Source of the DNA: Parabacteroides goldsteinii DSM 19448 = WAL 12034
GTDB taxonomy: Bacteria; Bacteroidota; Bacteroidia; Bacteroidales; Tannerellaceae
DNA length: 64,000 nt
Assembly (NCBI RefSeq): GCF_000969835.1
Contig: NZ_KQ033912.1
Location: 838,971 to 902,970, forward strand
Direction: 5' to 3'
The position numbers and the translations under genes were made by a program. The notes beneath the pieces were generated by a model. It was not told the DNA's origin and made no database searches. It worked only from the letters and a program-made list of their open reading frames with translations. Numbering within the stretch: the stretch's first letter is position 1; each line of letters begins with the position of its first letter. Of this stretch, positions 30,296 to 39,628 are shown piece after piece.

Positions 30296-30364
30296 TGTAT
30301 TAGTCGTTAATATTTAAACTTTGAAAAAGCATAAGTATGAGGTAACCGTTTCCTGTCGATCGGA

Positions 30365-30433
30365 CAAAAGTAAAGACAACAAAAACTTCATCCAATAGCC
30401 AAAAGATGCTTATTCAGTGGATTATTATTGCTT
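30365..30433 (-). promoter_or_regulatory. promoter with shared 17-bp regulatory element (copy b)
   Basis: -7 box TACTTTTG at 30365-30372; element GTGGATTATTATTGCTT (plus strand) at 30417-30433; spacing 44 bp. The inner block is a weaker AATAGCCAAAA. Drives the GH38-like gene ending at 27560. Confidence 0.75.
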
Positions 30434-30452
30434 TTATGCTATAAGAATGTAT

Positions 30453-30498
30453 AAAAAAGCATGCAGATAAATCTTTACAGATAAAATCTGCATGCTTT
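30453..30498 (-). terminator. terminator after susD2
   Basis: A 13-bp perfect stem (AAAGCATGCAGAT with ATCTGCATGCTTT, 30456-30468 and 30486-30498) runs into a T stretch on the minus strand. Stem and loop (AAATCTTTACAG) are almost identical to the terminator after susD3 at 47433-47478, evidence of a segmental duplication. Confidence 0.85.
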
Positions 30499-30516
30499 GA
30501 AGTCAATCAAGTCTGC

Positions 30517-32307
30517 TTATTTTAATGGGTCGAAAGTACCTCCCCATTCGTTGTTCTGCTCAATCTTAGAATTACGATCGAGAACATCTTTGGCAACAGA
30601 TGTAAACCAATGGTTCAGATCTAAATTAAACATATACTGTTTATCCTTATCTACGCATTCTATATATTCAAAATGGAATAATTTGCGAACTTCAGGATCA
30701 AACATATCTTTCGTCCAATCGAATTTACCCTCTTTAACAAGATTATAGTCATTGATGACCGGATACAAGGTAGAACGATATTTTAAATTATTCAATATAT
30801 CGTAGCGTTTCCAACGACGCAAATCGGAGAAACGTTTTCCTTCGTAAGCAAATTCGATAAAACGTTCGTTGATATAAGCCTCACGAATTTGGTCCTGGGT
30901 AGTAGCAGTAATACCATAATTAGTAGAAGACTGAATACCGGCACGCTTACGAATATCATACAACACCTGCAAAGCTTCACCGCTCTTTCCTAATTCATTA
31001 GCACATTCACCATAATTCATCAGCACCTCTGCAAAACGAATTTCAATCCAATCAGTTTCGGCATTATAAACTTCTGTAATCGTAAGTTCATCCAACCCTT
31101 TTCTCTGGTAGAAGTTAGCTCCTTCCTGCTGTCCTCTATCAATTTCATCACGGATCAATGAATAATATACAAATCCTTGTGAAGCTTCACTATCTTCTAA
31201 TTTTGTCCAGGCATTCCAATATTTCATATCACCCGGCAGTTGGTCTGAAGCACCTGGATATTTTGTACCCGGACAAAATATTGTAGCATGAAAACGTGGA
31301 TCACGATTCATATAAAAATCATCCATAAACTGTTTATTGTAATCCGGATCGGAGGCCAAACGCTCTATATCCAATTCCAATTTAGTACCGTCCAATTTTG
31401 GAAAAGCCAACAACAAAGGTAAAATAGCTTGGTTATCATTAGCACCATCCTTTGTTAATGCTTCCGGACGAATATTCTTCTGGTCAAACGCATGGTCAGG
31501 ATAATAGAATTGGTTCACCATAATTACTTCTTTATTTTGCTCGTCATACCAAATATCCGCAAAGTCACCTTCATACAGTCCTTTCCCTACACCACGTAAG
31601 AAATCTACAGCATCTTTATTTGCTTTATAAGCAGCTTCCCAACGCGCCTTGTTATTATCAGGGTTAAACAACGGGCTGGCATACTGTAATAACATACGAC
31701 CTTTGAAAGCCATTGCACAACCTTTATCAATTCGCCCATAATCAGCTCCAGCCCAAGTATCCGGCAAACTTTCGATAGCTTCATCCAAATCAGCCAAAAT
31801 CTGTGCCACACAGTCGGATGTACTGCTACGCGGAACAAACAGACTTTCCACATTGGTCACATCTTGAAAATGGGTAATCAAAGGAACACCTCCAACGGAG
31901 AAAACTTTTCCCCAATAATCCCAAGCTCTCCAAAAAAGAGCTTGACCACGCATCTGCCTTTTTTCTACGTCGGTCAGAACAGTAACACCTTCTAACTGAT
32001 CCAAAAAGAAATTGATACGGTCAATATTACCATACCCCCAGTTAGTGGTATAATTATCAATTGTTATCTGTCCCCGTGCAAATTGGCTCATATTAGTGGG
32101 TCCGTTCATCCCCTCATCGGTATTATTCGCTGATACAGGCCAACCTGGTAACATATTCCCATAAATATCTGTCAAAAAAGAAGATATCATGTTTTTATCA
32201 GACCATACATTATCGGGATTTATTGTTCCATTATTGGTATAATCCAAATCACAACTAGTCATCAAAACCACACATGCGCCAAACAACGCTACTATATTTC
32301 GTTTCAT
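30517..32307 (-). CDS. SusD/RagB-family surface glycan-binding lipoprotein (SusD2)
   Basis: 596 residues. Lipobox VVLMTSC (Cys19). SusD features include MRGQALFWRAWDYWGKVFSVGGVPL, DKGCAMAFKGRMLLQYASPLFNP and the C-terminal AYINERFIEFAYEGKRFSDLRRWKRYD. The start is 15 bp after the SusC2 stop. It is a close paralogue of SusD3 along its whole length, including the same NEWGGTFDPLK ending, and it is intact where SusD3 is frameshifted. Confidence 0.96.
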   Translation of the reverse strand: MKRNIVALFGACVVLMTSCDLDYTNNGTINPDNVWSDKNMISSFLTDIYGNMLPGWPVSANNTDEGMNGPTNMSQFARGQITIDNYTTNWGYGNIDRINFFLDQLEGVTVLTDVEKRQMRGQALFWRAWDYWGKVFSVGGVPLITHFQDVTNVESLFVPRSSTSDCVAQILADLDEAIESLPDTWAGADYGRIDKGCAMAFKGRMLLQYASPLFNPDNNKARWEAAYKANKDAVDFLRGVGKGLYEGDFADIWYDEQNKEVIMVNQFYYPDHAFDQKNIRPEALTKDGANDNQAILPLLLAFPKLDGTKLELDIERLASDPDYNKQFMDDFYMNRDPRFHATIFCPGTKYPGASDQLPGDMKYWNAWTKLEDSEASQGFVYYSLIRDEIDRGQQEGANFYQRKGLDELTITEVYNAETDWIEIRFAEVLMNYGECANELGKSGEALQVLYDIRKRAGIQSSTNYGITATTQDQIREAYINERFIEFAYEGKRFSDLRRWKRYDILNNLKYRSTLYPVINDYNLVKEGKFDWTKDMFDPEVRKLFHFEYIECVDKDKQYMFNLDLNHWFTSVAKDVLDRNSKIEQNNEWGGTFDPLK

Positions 32308-32322
32308 AATTTATTCGTCTTT

Positions 32323-35300
32323 TTAGAATTTGACATCTACACCCAAGTTTACAGATCGCAATATTGGGAATGCATTACCATTACCAATTTCAGGATCATA
32401 ATAATTTTTATTGAAACTACTTAATACAAACAAGTTGGTACCGGTTACAAAGAACCGAACATTGTCGAACAACTTATTGTAAAACTGATTTTTAGGTAGA
32501 TCGTAACTAACCGTCAGATATTTCAAACGCATAAAACTTGCATCTTTCAACCAATAACTTGAAGCTGTTTCATAAGTTTTTGCATTGTTACTACTGATAC
32601 GCTTTGGTAAAGTTGCATTCTGATTTTCCGGTGTCCAACTGTCATTATACCATTTTTTCCACATACGGTTCCATTCAACGCCACCAGCCAAATCTGTAGC
32701 CCATTTGTCAACGCCCAACTGTCCGGAGAACATCATATCCACACTTAGGCCTTTCCAACTACCACCCAAATTCAAACCATAAATGACAGGATTATTACTG
32801 TTTTTCAAAATAACTTTATCCCAATCATTAATAATACCATCAGGCTTTCCGTCAGGACCGCTCAAATCTTTAAATACCATCATACCTAACTCCGGTGATA
32901 AACCGTTATGCTGGTAATTCGGATGTTCTGCTTTAAATGCATCCAATTCTTCCTGTGTACGAATAATTTTATCAAATTCCCAGCCTGTGATATAACTACG
33001 AGATTTACCTACAGGGATGTCAATCCATCGAGCATTTTCAGCATAATCTTGCTTAATCGTCTTATTCCATCCATACGACATAGTCAAATTTCCATAATAT
33101 GAGAAATCTTTATTGTTCCCATGATACCCCAATTGTAAGTCAAAGCCTTGCGCATGAATTTCACCGTAATTTTCAGCCGGCATTGTTAAACTAAACGAGT
33201 TCGGCAATGTATTCTGACGACTCCCCAAAATATCATAAGAATTACGATACCAGTAATCGGCCGAAACAGTCCAATGGTTCAAGAAATTCACATCTGCACC
33301 GACATTATAGCTCAATGCTTTTTCCCAAGTCAGATTCGGATTTACAACACTACCATAGGTAATACCGACCGATTTTGACGGACTACTGCCAAAATAAGCA
33401 GATGAACCGGATTTATAGGACTCCTGCCACTGCCAACCTCCGACAGAATCGTTACCGGTTAATCCGACAGATGCACGTAATTTCAAGAACTGAATTGCTG
33501 ATTTATTAAAAAAGCTTTCTTCTGAAATAACCCATCCCAACGAACCGGCAGGGAAGAACCCCCAACGCTGACTGGGAGCAAAGTTCATAGATCCATCTTC
33601 GCGGAAAGAAAAACTAAGCAAATACTTGTCGGCATAAGAATAACTGAACTGTCCTATATAAGAAAAACGGCCGCTTTGCCAATCGGTATCACCACCTCCC
33701 CAAGTATCAGCTCGAGCACTACTGGCTGCCCAAAACTGGTCTGTCATATAAACAGGGAACGTCTCACGACCACCATGTACACTAGCCCCATCACCTTCAT
33801 ACCACTCTGTTACCAAAGTACCTGATACACGATGTAAGTTATTGAAAACATTTTCATAACTCAATTGAACGTTAAACTGCTTGTCACCACTCCAAGAAGA
33901 CTTACGCTGTATATAGTCTTTTCCTACCCAGGTTGTCTTCCGCGTTCCAATAATATCCTCATCCTTAGTAGAGAATATATGATTATGGGTACCGGATTTT
34001 TTAACTTGATACAAATCATAATTAGTATAATATATCTTATTAAGATCATGTACCCAACTTCTGCTATATGAAATCTTAGCACTAAGACCTTTGAGAAAAG
34101 GAGCTTTATATGTTGCACTTATAACAGCTTGAGGTTTCAACATTTGTGACTTATTATATCCCCCCTTACCATCGACTGAAGCTCCATTGTTTGCAATCCA
34201 TCCAAAATCAATATGTTTACCACTATCGGTATATACCGGTTGATCAGGCTGCCAAACTCTCAATTTACCATAATTAGCCTCAGCATTTTCAAATACAGCA
34301 TTCCCCTGGAAAGTATTATAAACAGCTAATCCGGCAAAAACCTCCAAATCTTTTGTTATATCCGCAGTCACATTCATACGAATATTATACTTATCATAGG
34401 TATACGGCTTTAAAAAACCCTCCTGCTTAACATAAGAAGCAGCACCAAAATAACGAACTTTTTCACTACCGCCATTTACACTGAAATTATGAGTCTGAGT
34501 AACCGGATTACGCCAAACTGCGTCCAATTGATCATATCCCCAGCCATTATTGATCGTTCTGATATGATCGATTTCTTCTTGAGACCAAGCCCAACCGGCA
34601 GGGTCGGCTTCACCATTGATACGACCATACAACTCAGCTGCTTCAACGCCACTGGTTAAATCTGAATTCTTTGTACGTGTATCAATACTATACCCATAAG
34701 AATAATTGAAAACCGGCTTTCCTCTAGTACCTTTTTTGGTAGTAACGATAATTACACCTCCGGCAGAACGTGAACCGTAAATAGCCGCAGACGCAGCATC
34801 TTTCAAGACTGTTATATCTTCGATTTCGTTCGGACTTAAATTATTGAAATCTCCACCGCCTCTAACAACACCGTCAATGACATAAGTCACATTCTGATCA
34901 TTCCAGGAAGAGCCTGTACGAATAGAAATGCTAGGAGCTGCTCCTGGAAGACCATTCGGAGTACTAACACTTACACCGGCCAATTTACCGACTAAAATAT
35001 TTCCTGCCGAAGTTGTAGGTAATGTATTCAATTTTTCATCCATTTTCATAGATGATACGGCACCAGTCACCAGACCTTTCTTCTGTGTCATATAGCCGAC
35101 TACCACCACTTCATCCAGCAATTCCGAATCATCAGCCAACCGGATATCTATTTTATCCCTTCCTTTCACTGCTATCTCTTGGTTTTTAAAACCGACAAAA
35201 GAGATAACTAAGGTTGCATTATCAGAAACATTCAATGAAAATTTGCCATCTATATCAGTGATAGTACCATTGGTCTTTTCTCCTTTTTCAAATACATTAG

Positions 35301-35502
35301 CTCCAACAACGGGTTCTCCTTGCGAATCTAAGACTACTCCTGTTACGAGACGTTTTTGAGAGACTACCGTATTTTGTCCCATATTCTCCAGCGGAAAATC
35401 AGAGCTTTTATCATTCGTTTCGGCAAAAACCGACGAAGGGGACATTGGGTTTAACAAAAAACATATACCAAAGACTTTAAATGTGGTAAAAAAACTTTTC
35501 AT
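32323..35502 (-). CDS. SusC/RagA-family TonB-dependent transporter without STN domain (SusC2)
   Basis: 1,059 residues. After a signal peptide (SPSSVFA) and a short linker the protein goes straight to the carboxypeptidase-D-like domain at about 54-130 (VVGANVFEKGEKTNGTITDIDG), TonB-box-like LLDEVVVVGYMTQKKG, plug (VLKDAASAAIYGSRSAGGVIIVTTKKG) and barrel ending LGVDVKF. The STN domain found in its paralogue SusC3 is missing, so it is not expected to signal through FecR itself. Its promoter nevertheless resembles that of susC3. No sigma/FecR genes lie next to it. Confidence 0.96.
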   Translation of the reverse strand: MKSFFTTFKVFGICFLLNPMSPSSVFAETNDKSSDFPLENMGQNTVVSQKRLVTGVVLDSQGEPVVGANVFEKGEKTNGTITDIDGKFSLNVSDNATLVISFVGFKNQEIAVKGRDKIDIRLADDSELLDEVVVVGYMTQKKGLVTGAVSSMKMDEKLNTLPTTSAGNILVGKLAGVSVSTPNGLPGAAPSISIRTGSSWNDQNVTYVIDGVVRGGGDFNNLSPNEIEDITVLKDAASAAIYGSRSAGGVIIVTTKKGTRGKPVFNYSYGYSIDTRTKNSDLTSGVEAAELYGRINGEADPAGWAWSQEEIDHIRTINNGWGYDQLDAVWRNPVTQTHNFSVNGGSEKVRYFGAASYVKQEGFLKPYTYDKYNIRMNVTADITKDLEVFAGLAVYNTFQGNAVFENAEANYGKLRVWQPDQPVYTDSGKHIDFGWIANNGASVDGKGGYNKSQMLKPQAVISATYKAPFLKGLSAKISYSRSWVHDLNKIYYTNYDLYQVKKSGTHNHIFSTKDEDIIGTRKTTWVGKDYIQRKSSWSGDKQFNVQLSYENVFNNLHRVSGTLVTEWYEGDGASVHGGRETFPVYMTDQFWAASSARADTWGGGDTDWQSGRFSYIGQFSYSYADKYLLSFSFREDGSMNFAPSQRWGFFPAGSLGWVISEESFFNKSAIQFLKLRASVGLTGNDSVGGWQWQESYKSGSSAYFGSSPSKSVGITYGSVVNPNLTWEKALSYNVGADVNFLNHWTVSADYWYRNSYDILGSRQNTLPNSFSLTMPAENYGEIHAQGFDLQLGYHGNNKDFSYYGNLTMSYGWNKTIKQDYAENARWIDIPVGKSRSYITGWEFDKIIRTQEELDAFKAEHPNYQHNGLSPELGMMVFKDLSGPDGKPDGIINDWDKVILKNSNNPVIYGLNLGGSWKGLSVDMMFSGQLGVDKWATDLAGGVEWNRMWKKWYNDSWTPENQNATLPKRISSNNAKTYETASSYWLKDASFMRLKYLTVSYDLPKNQFYNKLFDNVRFFVTGTNLFVLSSFNKNYYDPEIGNGNAFPILRSVNLGVDVKF

Positions 35503-35515
35503 ACTTTTGTAAAGA

Positions 35516-35593
35516 ATTTATTAGTTAATAACTAATTGATTTTAATTCAAATACGAATCGGAGAAAATTAGGCCTTTCTCCGGTTCTTTTTTT
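35516..35593 (+). ncRNA. candidate antisense RNA in the susC2 leader (about 78 nt)
   Basis: On the plus strand TACTTTTG (35502-35509) matches TAnnTTTG and begins at the last base of the susC2 start codon complement. Then come an inverted repeat TTAGTTA-A-TAACTAA (35521-35535) and a terminator: GAATCGGAGAAA paired with TTTCTCCGGTTC (35555-35566, 35575-35586) and seven T. Same design as at susC3. Cis-antisense RNAs of about this size opposite susC leaders are known as PUL repressors in Bacteroides fragilis (DonS). Confidence 0.5.
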
Positions 35594-35621
35594 ACTAGGT
35601 CAGTATTCCATACGCAATCTG

Positions 35622-35641
35622 TTTTTTAAGGTTACACATAA
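35622..35641 (-). promoter_or_regulatory. ECF-like promoter element of susC2
   Basis: The minus strand reads TTATGTGTAACCTTAAAAAA, nearly the same as the block upstream of susC3. TGTAACC with CGTA 15 nt downstream has the shape of an ECF -35/-10 pair. It leaves a leader of about 100 nt. Confidence 0.5.
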
Positions 35642-35798
35642 TTCTATTTCACACTATATTTGTATTACTTATACATTCTTGCGATATATGGATTACGCAT
35701 GTAACAGACAAAAGCAAATTTTTATATTCGCTCCACCATTTGACATAGATAGACTTGTTTATACTCATAATCCACATTAAACGCTATTAAAAAGCCTT

Positions 35799-35953
35799 AG
35801 TCCTGTAAGAACTATGGCAAAAGCGCATAGGATACCAACTGTCTATCAAGACATTAGCAAAACAAGCTTAGAATAAAGTTTTTAGAGAAAAAACAGGAGA
35901 GTATAATTATTAATGTTTTGGTTTAATTAAAAAAGCTTAGTTCTTACAGAACT
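35799..35953. repeat. pair of inverted dyad sites upstream of susC2
   Basis: The 683-bp gap between susC2 and the GH43 gene has no gene. It holds AGTCCTGTAAGAACT (35799-35813) and AGTTCTTACAGAACT (35939-35953), one mismatch from being exact inverted copies, 140 bp apart; each is itself a near-palindrome AGTTC-N5-GAACT. A third related site (TTAGTTCATGAAGAACTATG) lies at 63981-64000 just upstream of sigma2. The rest of the gap is AT-rich with only a 14-bp direct repeat (AAAATCAACATAAT at 36024 and 36085). Confidence 0.55.
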
Positions 35954-36185
35954 TAAAATAAAGTAAACAAAACTCTATATTCAAGCACAAGTGAAACACC
36001 AATAAACTTATTATCAAGACAATAAAATCAACATAATGTATCACTTGTACTTCAAACATTTATACGTCAAAAGACTATTTTCGTAAAATCAACATAATAT
36101 TAACACAAAGATATTGTATTAAGTACCATTTGAACTTGACATATCTTACGAAATAGATGCACTATCTTACTATTTTCAAAAACAT

Positions 36186-37619
36186 CTATTCTTTTCTATT
36201 CTCAAAAACAAACCACTCCAGATTCATCAAATCCAGCCCTTTAACAGCAGGATCAACAGCCTTAAACACAAATACCAATGCATGTTTTCCCGTAACTGAT
36301 TTAATATTTGTTTCATGAATAGCATAAGCTGTTTCACCTTCCATTGGAGTTATATCACACGTCCCGATCAATTCCCCTTCAGGGCTATCCAGCCGTATTT
36401 CTATCTGAGCAGCCTTGTTCCTATCCCATGTTTTACAAACAAAATGATTTACTTTTGTATCTGTAAAATCATAATATTTCCAATAGGCATAATCACCATC
36501 GCGAATGTCCGCTAAGTATTCTACTGGAATATCATTATCCGGACGACGCACTGCAACCATAACATTTCCTGACATCAGACAAGCTCTTGCTGCATCCATC
36601 CGATAAAGAGGCGAAATAGGGCCACCGATTCCCTGCGTGGTCATTTCCACCTGCGGAATAGTACCGTCAGGATTAAATATTATTGGTTCCAAACAGGCTT
36701 TTCGCATGGTCGCACTCGCATGCGTCGGACGATGATAAGCGATATACCATTGTCCGTTGATTTCGACAATACAACCATGGTTATTCACCAGGTTCCTTCC
36801 GCTTCCCCAGTTATCAATAATAACACCCCTGTAAGTGTAGGGACCCAGTGGAGATGTCGCAGTCGCATAATCTAACGTTGCACAGTTAGATTCTCCATGT
36901 TGAGAATGGCTTCCATATACAAAATAATAGATGCCGTTCCTTTTCCGGACGGAACTACCTTCATTGAAGAAATGCGTTTCATAGGTTAACAAACTATCAT
37001 GAACAGCTCCTTCTATCGAAAGCATATCCTTACTTAGCTTTGCTCCCTTAGCATACCCCTGCCCCCAGAACAAATAAGCCTGCCCATCGTCATCAATAAA
37101 GACAGACGGGTCAATACCTTTTATCCCTTCTATCACCTTCCCATCCCTAAACGGACCATAAGGAGAAGAGGAAACTGCCACACCTTCATCGTCTCCACCT
37201 CCGGCAAGACAATAATAAAGGTAATATTTCCCGTTGTGATGGATGCAATCCGGAGCATATAAAATCCTATCTGTATAATCTACTTGTTTGCCCGGACCAT
37301 CAGTAGCAAAAGAAAATTGCTCCACACTCCAGTTCACAAGATCGGACGAAGACAATACGTTATAAGAACGAGAGCACCAGGCGTTACCAGGTTCGTCGCG
37401 CGATCCGTAGACATAAACACGTCCATCAGGCATCTGCCTTACCTCAGGATCTGCAATATACAATCCGGGAGGAGCGATAGGATTTAGCATTCTGTTAGTC
37501 GAAACGACTGTAACCTTATCGTTCGATTGCCGTTTTCCATCGAACTGACACCCCGTAAACACCCCTGCTATAAACAGGCCACTTACCAGGAAAAAATAAT
37601 TCATATATGAATAAAACAT
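36186..37619 (-). CDS. GH43 glycoside hydrolase lipoprotein
   Basis: 477 residues; lipobox GVFTGC (Cys24); Met6 is an equally possible start. Five-bladed propeller with the GH43 triad Asp57 (YIADPEV), Asp170 (KGIDPSVF) and Glu220 (FFNEGSSVRK). The C-terminal 130 residues (NHFVCKTWDRNKAAQIEIRLD) look like a CBM6-type sandwich. Probably a beta-xylosidase or alpha-L-arabinofuranosidase. It starts 6 bp after the GH120 stop, so both are made from one transcript controlled by the 17-bp element, which suits stepwise xylose removal. Confidence 0.92.
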   Translation of the reverse strand: MFYSYMNYFFLVSGLFIAGVFTGCQFDGKRQSNDKVTVVSTNRMLNPIAPPGLYIADPEVRQMPDGRVYVYGSRDEPGNAWCSRSYNVLSSSDLVNWSVEQFSFATDGPGKQVDYTDRILYAPDCIHHNGKYYLYYCLAGGGDDEGVAVSSSPYGPFRDGKVIEGIKGIDPSVFIDDDGQAYLFWGQGYAKGAKLSKDMLSIEGAVHDSLLTYETHFFNEGSSVRKRNGIYYFVYGSHSQHGESNCATLDYATATSPLGPYTYRGVIIDNWGSGRNLVNNHGCIVEINGQWYIAYHRPTHASATMRKACLEPIIFNPDGTIPQVEMTTQGIGGPISPLYRMDAARACLMSGNVMVAVRRPDNDIPVEYLADIRDGDYAYWKYYDFTDTKVNHFVCKTWDRNKAAQIEIRLDSPEGELIGTCDITPMEGETAYAIHETNIKSVTGKHALVFVFKAVDPAVKGLDLMNLEWFVFENRKE

Positions 37620-37625
37620 AAATTA

Positions 37626-39521
37626 CTATTTTAAATTAGGCCATACTTTTATCCGTTTGGTAGAAGATAATTTTTCTATCGGCCCGAGAACCGGAGTAGC
37701 AGAACGTTCATTACCGAAAAAGTCTTTTTCCAGTTTGAAAGGTGTTCCGTCTGGATTCTCAAACGGGAATCCTGTCAGTTGAGTGATACCTAAACGTTCG
37801 GCATCTATCTTTTTTCCTTTAAATGAAGATAATTCTTGCAGATTAATGTCACTTACCAGATATACTTCGCCGTCGGGGGTTTCCTCTACTTTCAATTTCG
37901 GATTGACTGCTTTCTCCACCCAATCCTGCGTCTTGTTCGTCATCGGAAGAGAACCGTTCAGGAACAGATTATTCTCTGCATAAATAGGACGTTGTGATAC
38001 ATCGAATACGATCATTCCATATTTTAACTTACTGTTGTCACCACCAATAAAGATATTATTAAAGAAGCGATGGTCGCCTTCGGTGATAGTCCGTATGCCT
38101 TTCACTTCGGTAGAATGGTTCAAGTGATACGGAGTGTAACGCTGGTCGTCCAAACGGTTGATGTCTCCGGAAAAGATATTATGCAGATAGGCTCCGCCAT
38201 CGGTATTCTCCTGTATCGTACGAGGTGAAAGGGAAATGTTGTTATCTACTACATAAGGTCCGTGAGACACTTCGAAAAACAAGTCCTGTGCCAGGTTGTC
38301 ATACAATAAATTGGAAGATACGCGTGCTCCCTGTGCCATCCAGTCCAACCAGATTCCATAATTACCCGACTTATGAATCCGGTTATGATGAATATAGGTA
38401 TCTATTGCACCATGTAATTTAATACCGGCCATTTCAGCTCCGCCAAATTGTTGTTTTACCAGGATATTATAGATATGGTTTCCGTAAATCTCGCTGAACG
38501 CCGCTCCCATACTACCACAAATACCGGTTTGCTCACAATCAGAAATGACGTTGTTCCGAACGATATGGGAACCGACGTTATCTTTGCTCCATCCGCGACG
38601 TAGCGTATTGAATATTACTTCTACATAGTGTAACGTACCGTCCAGACGTTTGTCGTTACATTCCAGATTATGTCCACTGGCACGTTCTTTTCCCAAAGTG
38701 ATACCGTTGGCTCGGGAATTCTTAATAACATTATCCTCGATAATCCACCCCTTACACCAATGGGGAGCAATCATCCCCACCTGTTCGGCTGTCGGAGCAG
38801 CCCACTGCGTGGCGGCCTGGCTTATATGGAAACCACGAATCGTGATATAATTCAGTCCCTCACGTGTCGGATAGAAACAAGTAGGACGAACCGAGACCTC
38901 AACCGTTTCCTTATTCGGATCAATATCTCCAAAATTTGCATAAATCGTCGTATTATCCGCATCTACTTCTGCGAACCATACATTCGTACATCCTTGGGGA
39001 TCACGTATTGTACGGAGCGTATCCGGTGCAAATACCTTATCCAGGCTAAATTCTTCATAAAGCGAAACATCATTCAAATATACATCTCCCGTATGATGAA
39101 CCCGTTCAGACCATAGCCAGTCACCATACAGACGGTCGTTGAACGGATTGTAATTTCCAAAGAATGAATTAGGCAATACCACCTTCCATACTCCCTTTGC
39201 TTTCTTCTCCTTTTTCCAACCAGTCACCAACTCTGAACCTTTTATTTCAGCTTTCTCACCTTCGGCCACTCGATACAGGATACGTTTTCCTTCCCGTTCC
39301 CCACCGCTCAACGGATTCACCCATTCACGATAAACACCGTTATGTACCGTAACCGTATCTCCCGGCAACGCTTTCTGAGCAGCCCAATTTATAGTTTTAA
39401 AAGGAGATGAAATATCTCCGTTATTAGCATCACTCCCTTTTACCGATACATGATATTCTTTGGCTGATAACACATTCACACACAAACAGAACATCGAAAT
39501 CAAGCATAGTATTTTTTTCAT
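37626..39521 (-). CDS. GH120 beta-xylosidase-like right-handed beta-helix enzyme
   Basis: 631 residues, signal peptide (VNVLSA). From memory the sequence tracks the GH120 enzyme XylC of Thermoanaerobacterium along its length: EYHVSVKGSDANNG, PGDTVTVHNGVYREWVNP, GDVYLNDVSLYEE, KGWIIEDNVIKN, GSHIVRNNVISDC, FSEIYGNHIYNI, IHHNRIH and WLDWMAQGARVS. The family's catalytic pair, Asp382/Glu405 in XylC as I recall, corresponds to Asp393 (GIWLDW) and Glu417 (FFEVSHGPY). GH120 members release xylose from xylo-oligosaccharides. It is first gene of a GH120-GH43 operon. Confidence 0.9.
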   Translation of the reverse strand: MKKILCLISMFCLCVNVLSAKEYHVSVKGSDANNGDISSPFKTINWAAQKALPGDTVTVHNGVYREWVNPLSGGEREGKRILYRVAEGEKAEIKGSELVTGWKKEKKAKGVWKVVLPNSFFGNYNPFNDRLYGDWLWSERVHHTGDVYLNDVSLYEEFSLDKVFAPDTLRTIRDPQGCTNVWFAEVDADNTTIYANFGDIDPNKETVEVSVRPTCFYPTREGLNYITIRGFHISQAATQWAAPTAEQVGMIAPHWCKGWIIEDNVIKNSRANGITLGKERASGHNLECNDKRLDGTLHYVEVIFNTLRRGWSKDNVGSHIVRNNVISDCEQTGICGSMGAAFSEIYGNHIYNILVKQQFGGAEMAGIKLHGAIDTYIHHNRIHKSGNYGIWLDWMAQGARVSSNLLYDNLAQDLFFEVSHGPYVVDNNISLSPRTIQENTDGGAYLHNIFSGDINRLDDQRYTPYHLNHSTEVKGIRTITEGDHRFFNNIFIGGDNSKLKYGMIVFDVSQRPIYAENNLFLNGSLPMTNKTQDWVEKAVNPKLKVEETPDGEVYLVSDINLQELSSFKGKKIDAERLGITQLTGFPFENPDGTPFKLEKDFFGNERSATPVLGPIEKLSSTKRIKVWPNLK

Positions 39522-39559
39522 GGTTTAAAAATTATAATATTACAATTAATTAGATAACG

Positions 39560-39628
39560 CAAATATAAAGGCAGCTATTCCTATTTAAAATAGCAAATAG
39601 CTGCCTATTTTGTGGATTATTATTGCTT
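39560..39628 (-). promoter_or_regulatory. promoter with shared 17-bp regulatory element (copy c)
   Basis: -7 box TATATTTG at 39560-39567; element GTGGATTATTATTGCTT (plus strand) at 39612-39628; spacing 44 bp; inner block TAGCAAATAG. The element contains the stop codon of the upstream gene (39620-39622). Drives GH120-GH43. Confidence 0.8.

Noticed and set aside
35799-35953. Small transposable element (MITE) bounded by the dyads
   Set aside because: No target-site duplication is visible and the third related site near 63.98 kb stands without a visible partner; a binding or recombination site is more likely.
36024-36098. Direct repeat AAAATCAACATAAT (two copies 61 bp apart)
   Set aside because: Short and AT-rich in an AT-rich gap; could be chance, so it is not called as a regulatory site.
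37626-39521. Polysaccharide lyase or GH141 identity for the beta-helix protein
   Set aside because: Block-by-block resemblance and the spacing of Asp393 and Glu417 fit GH120 better.
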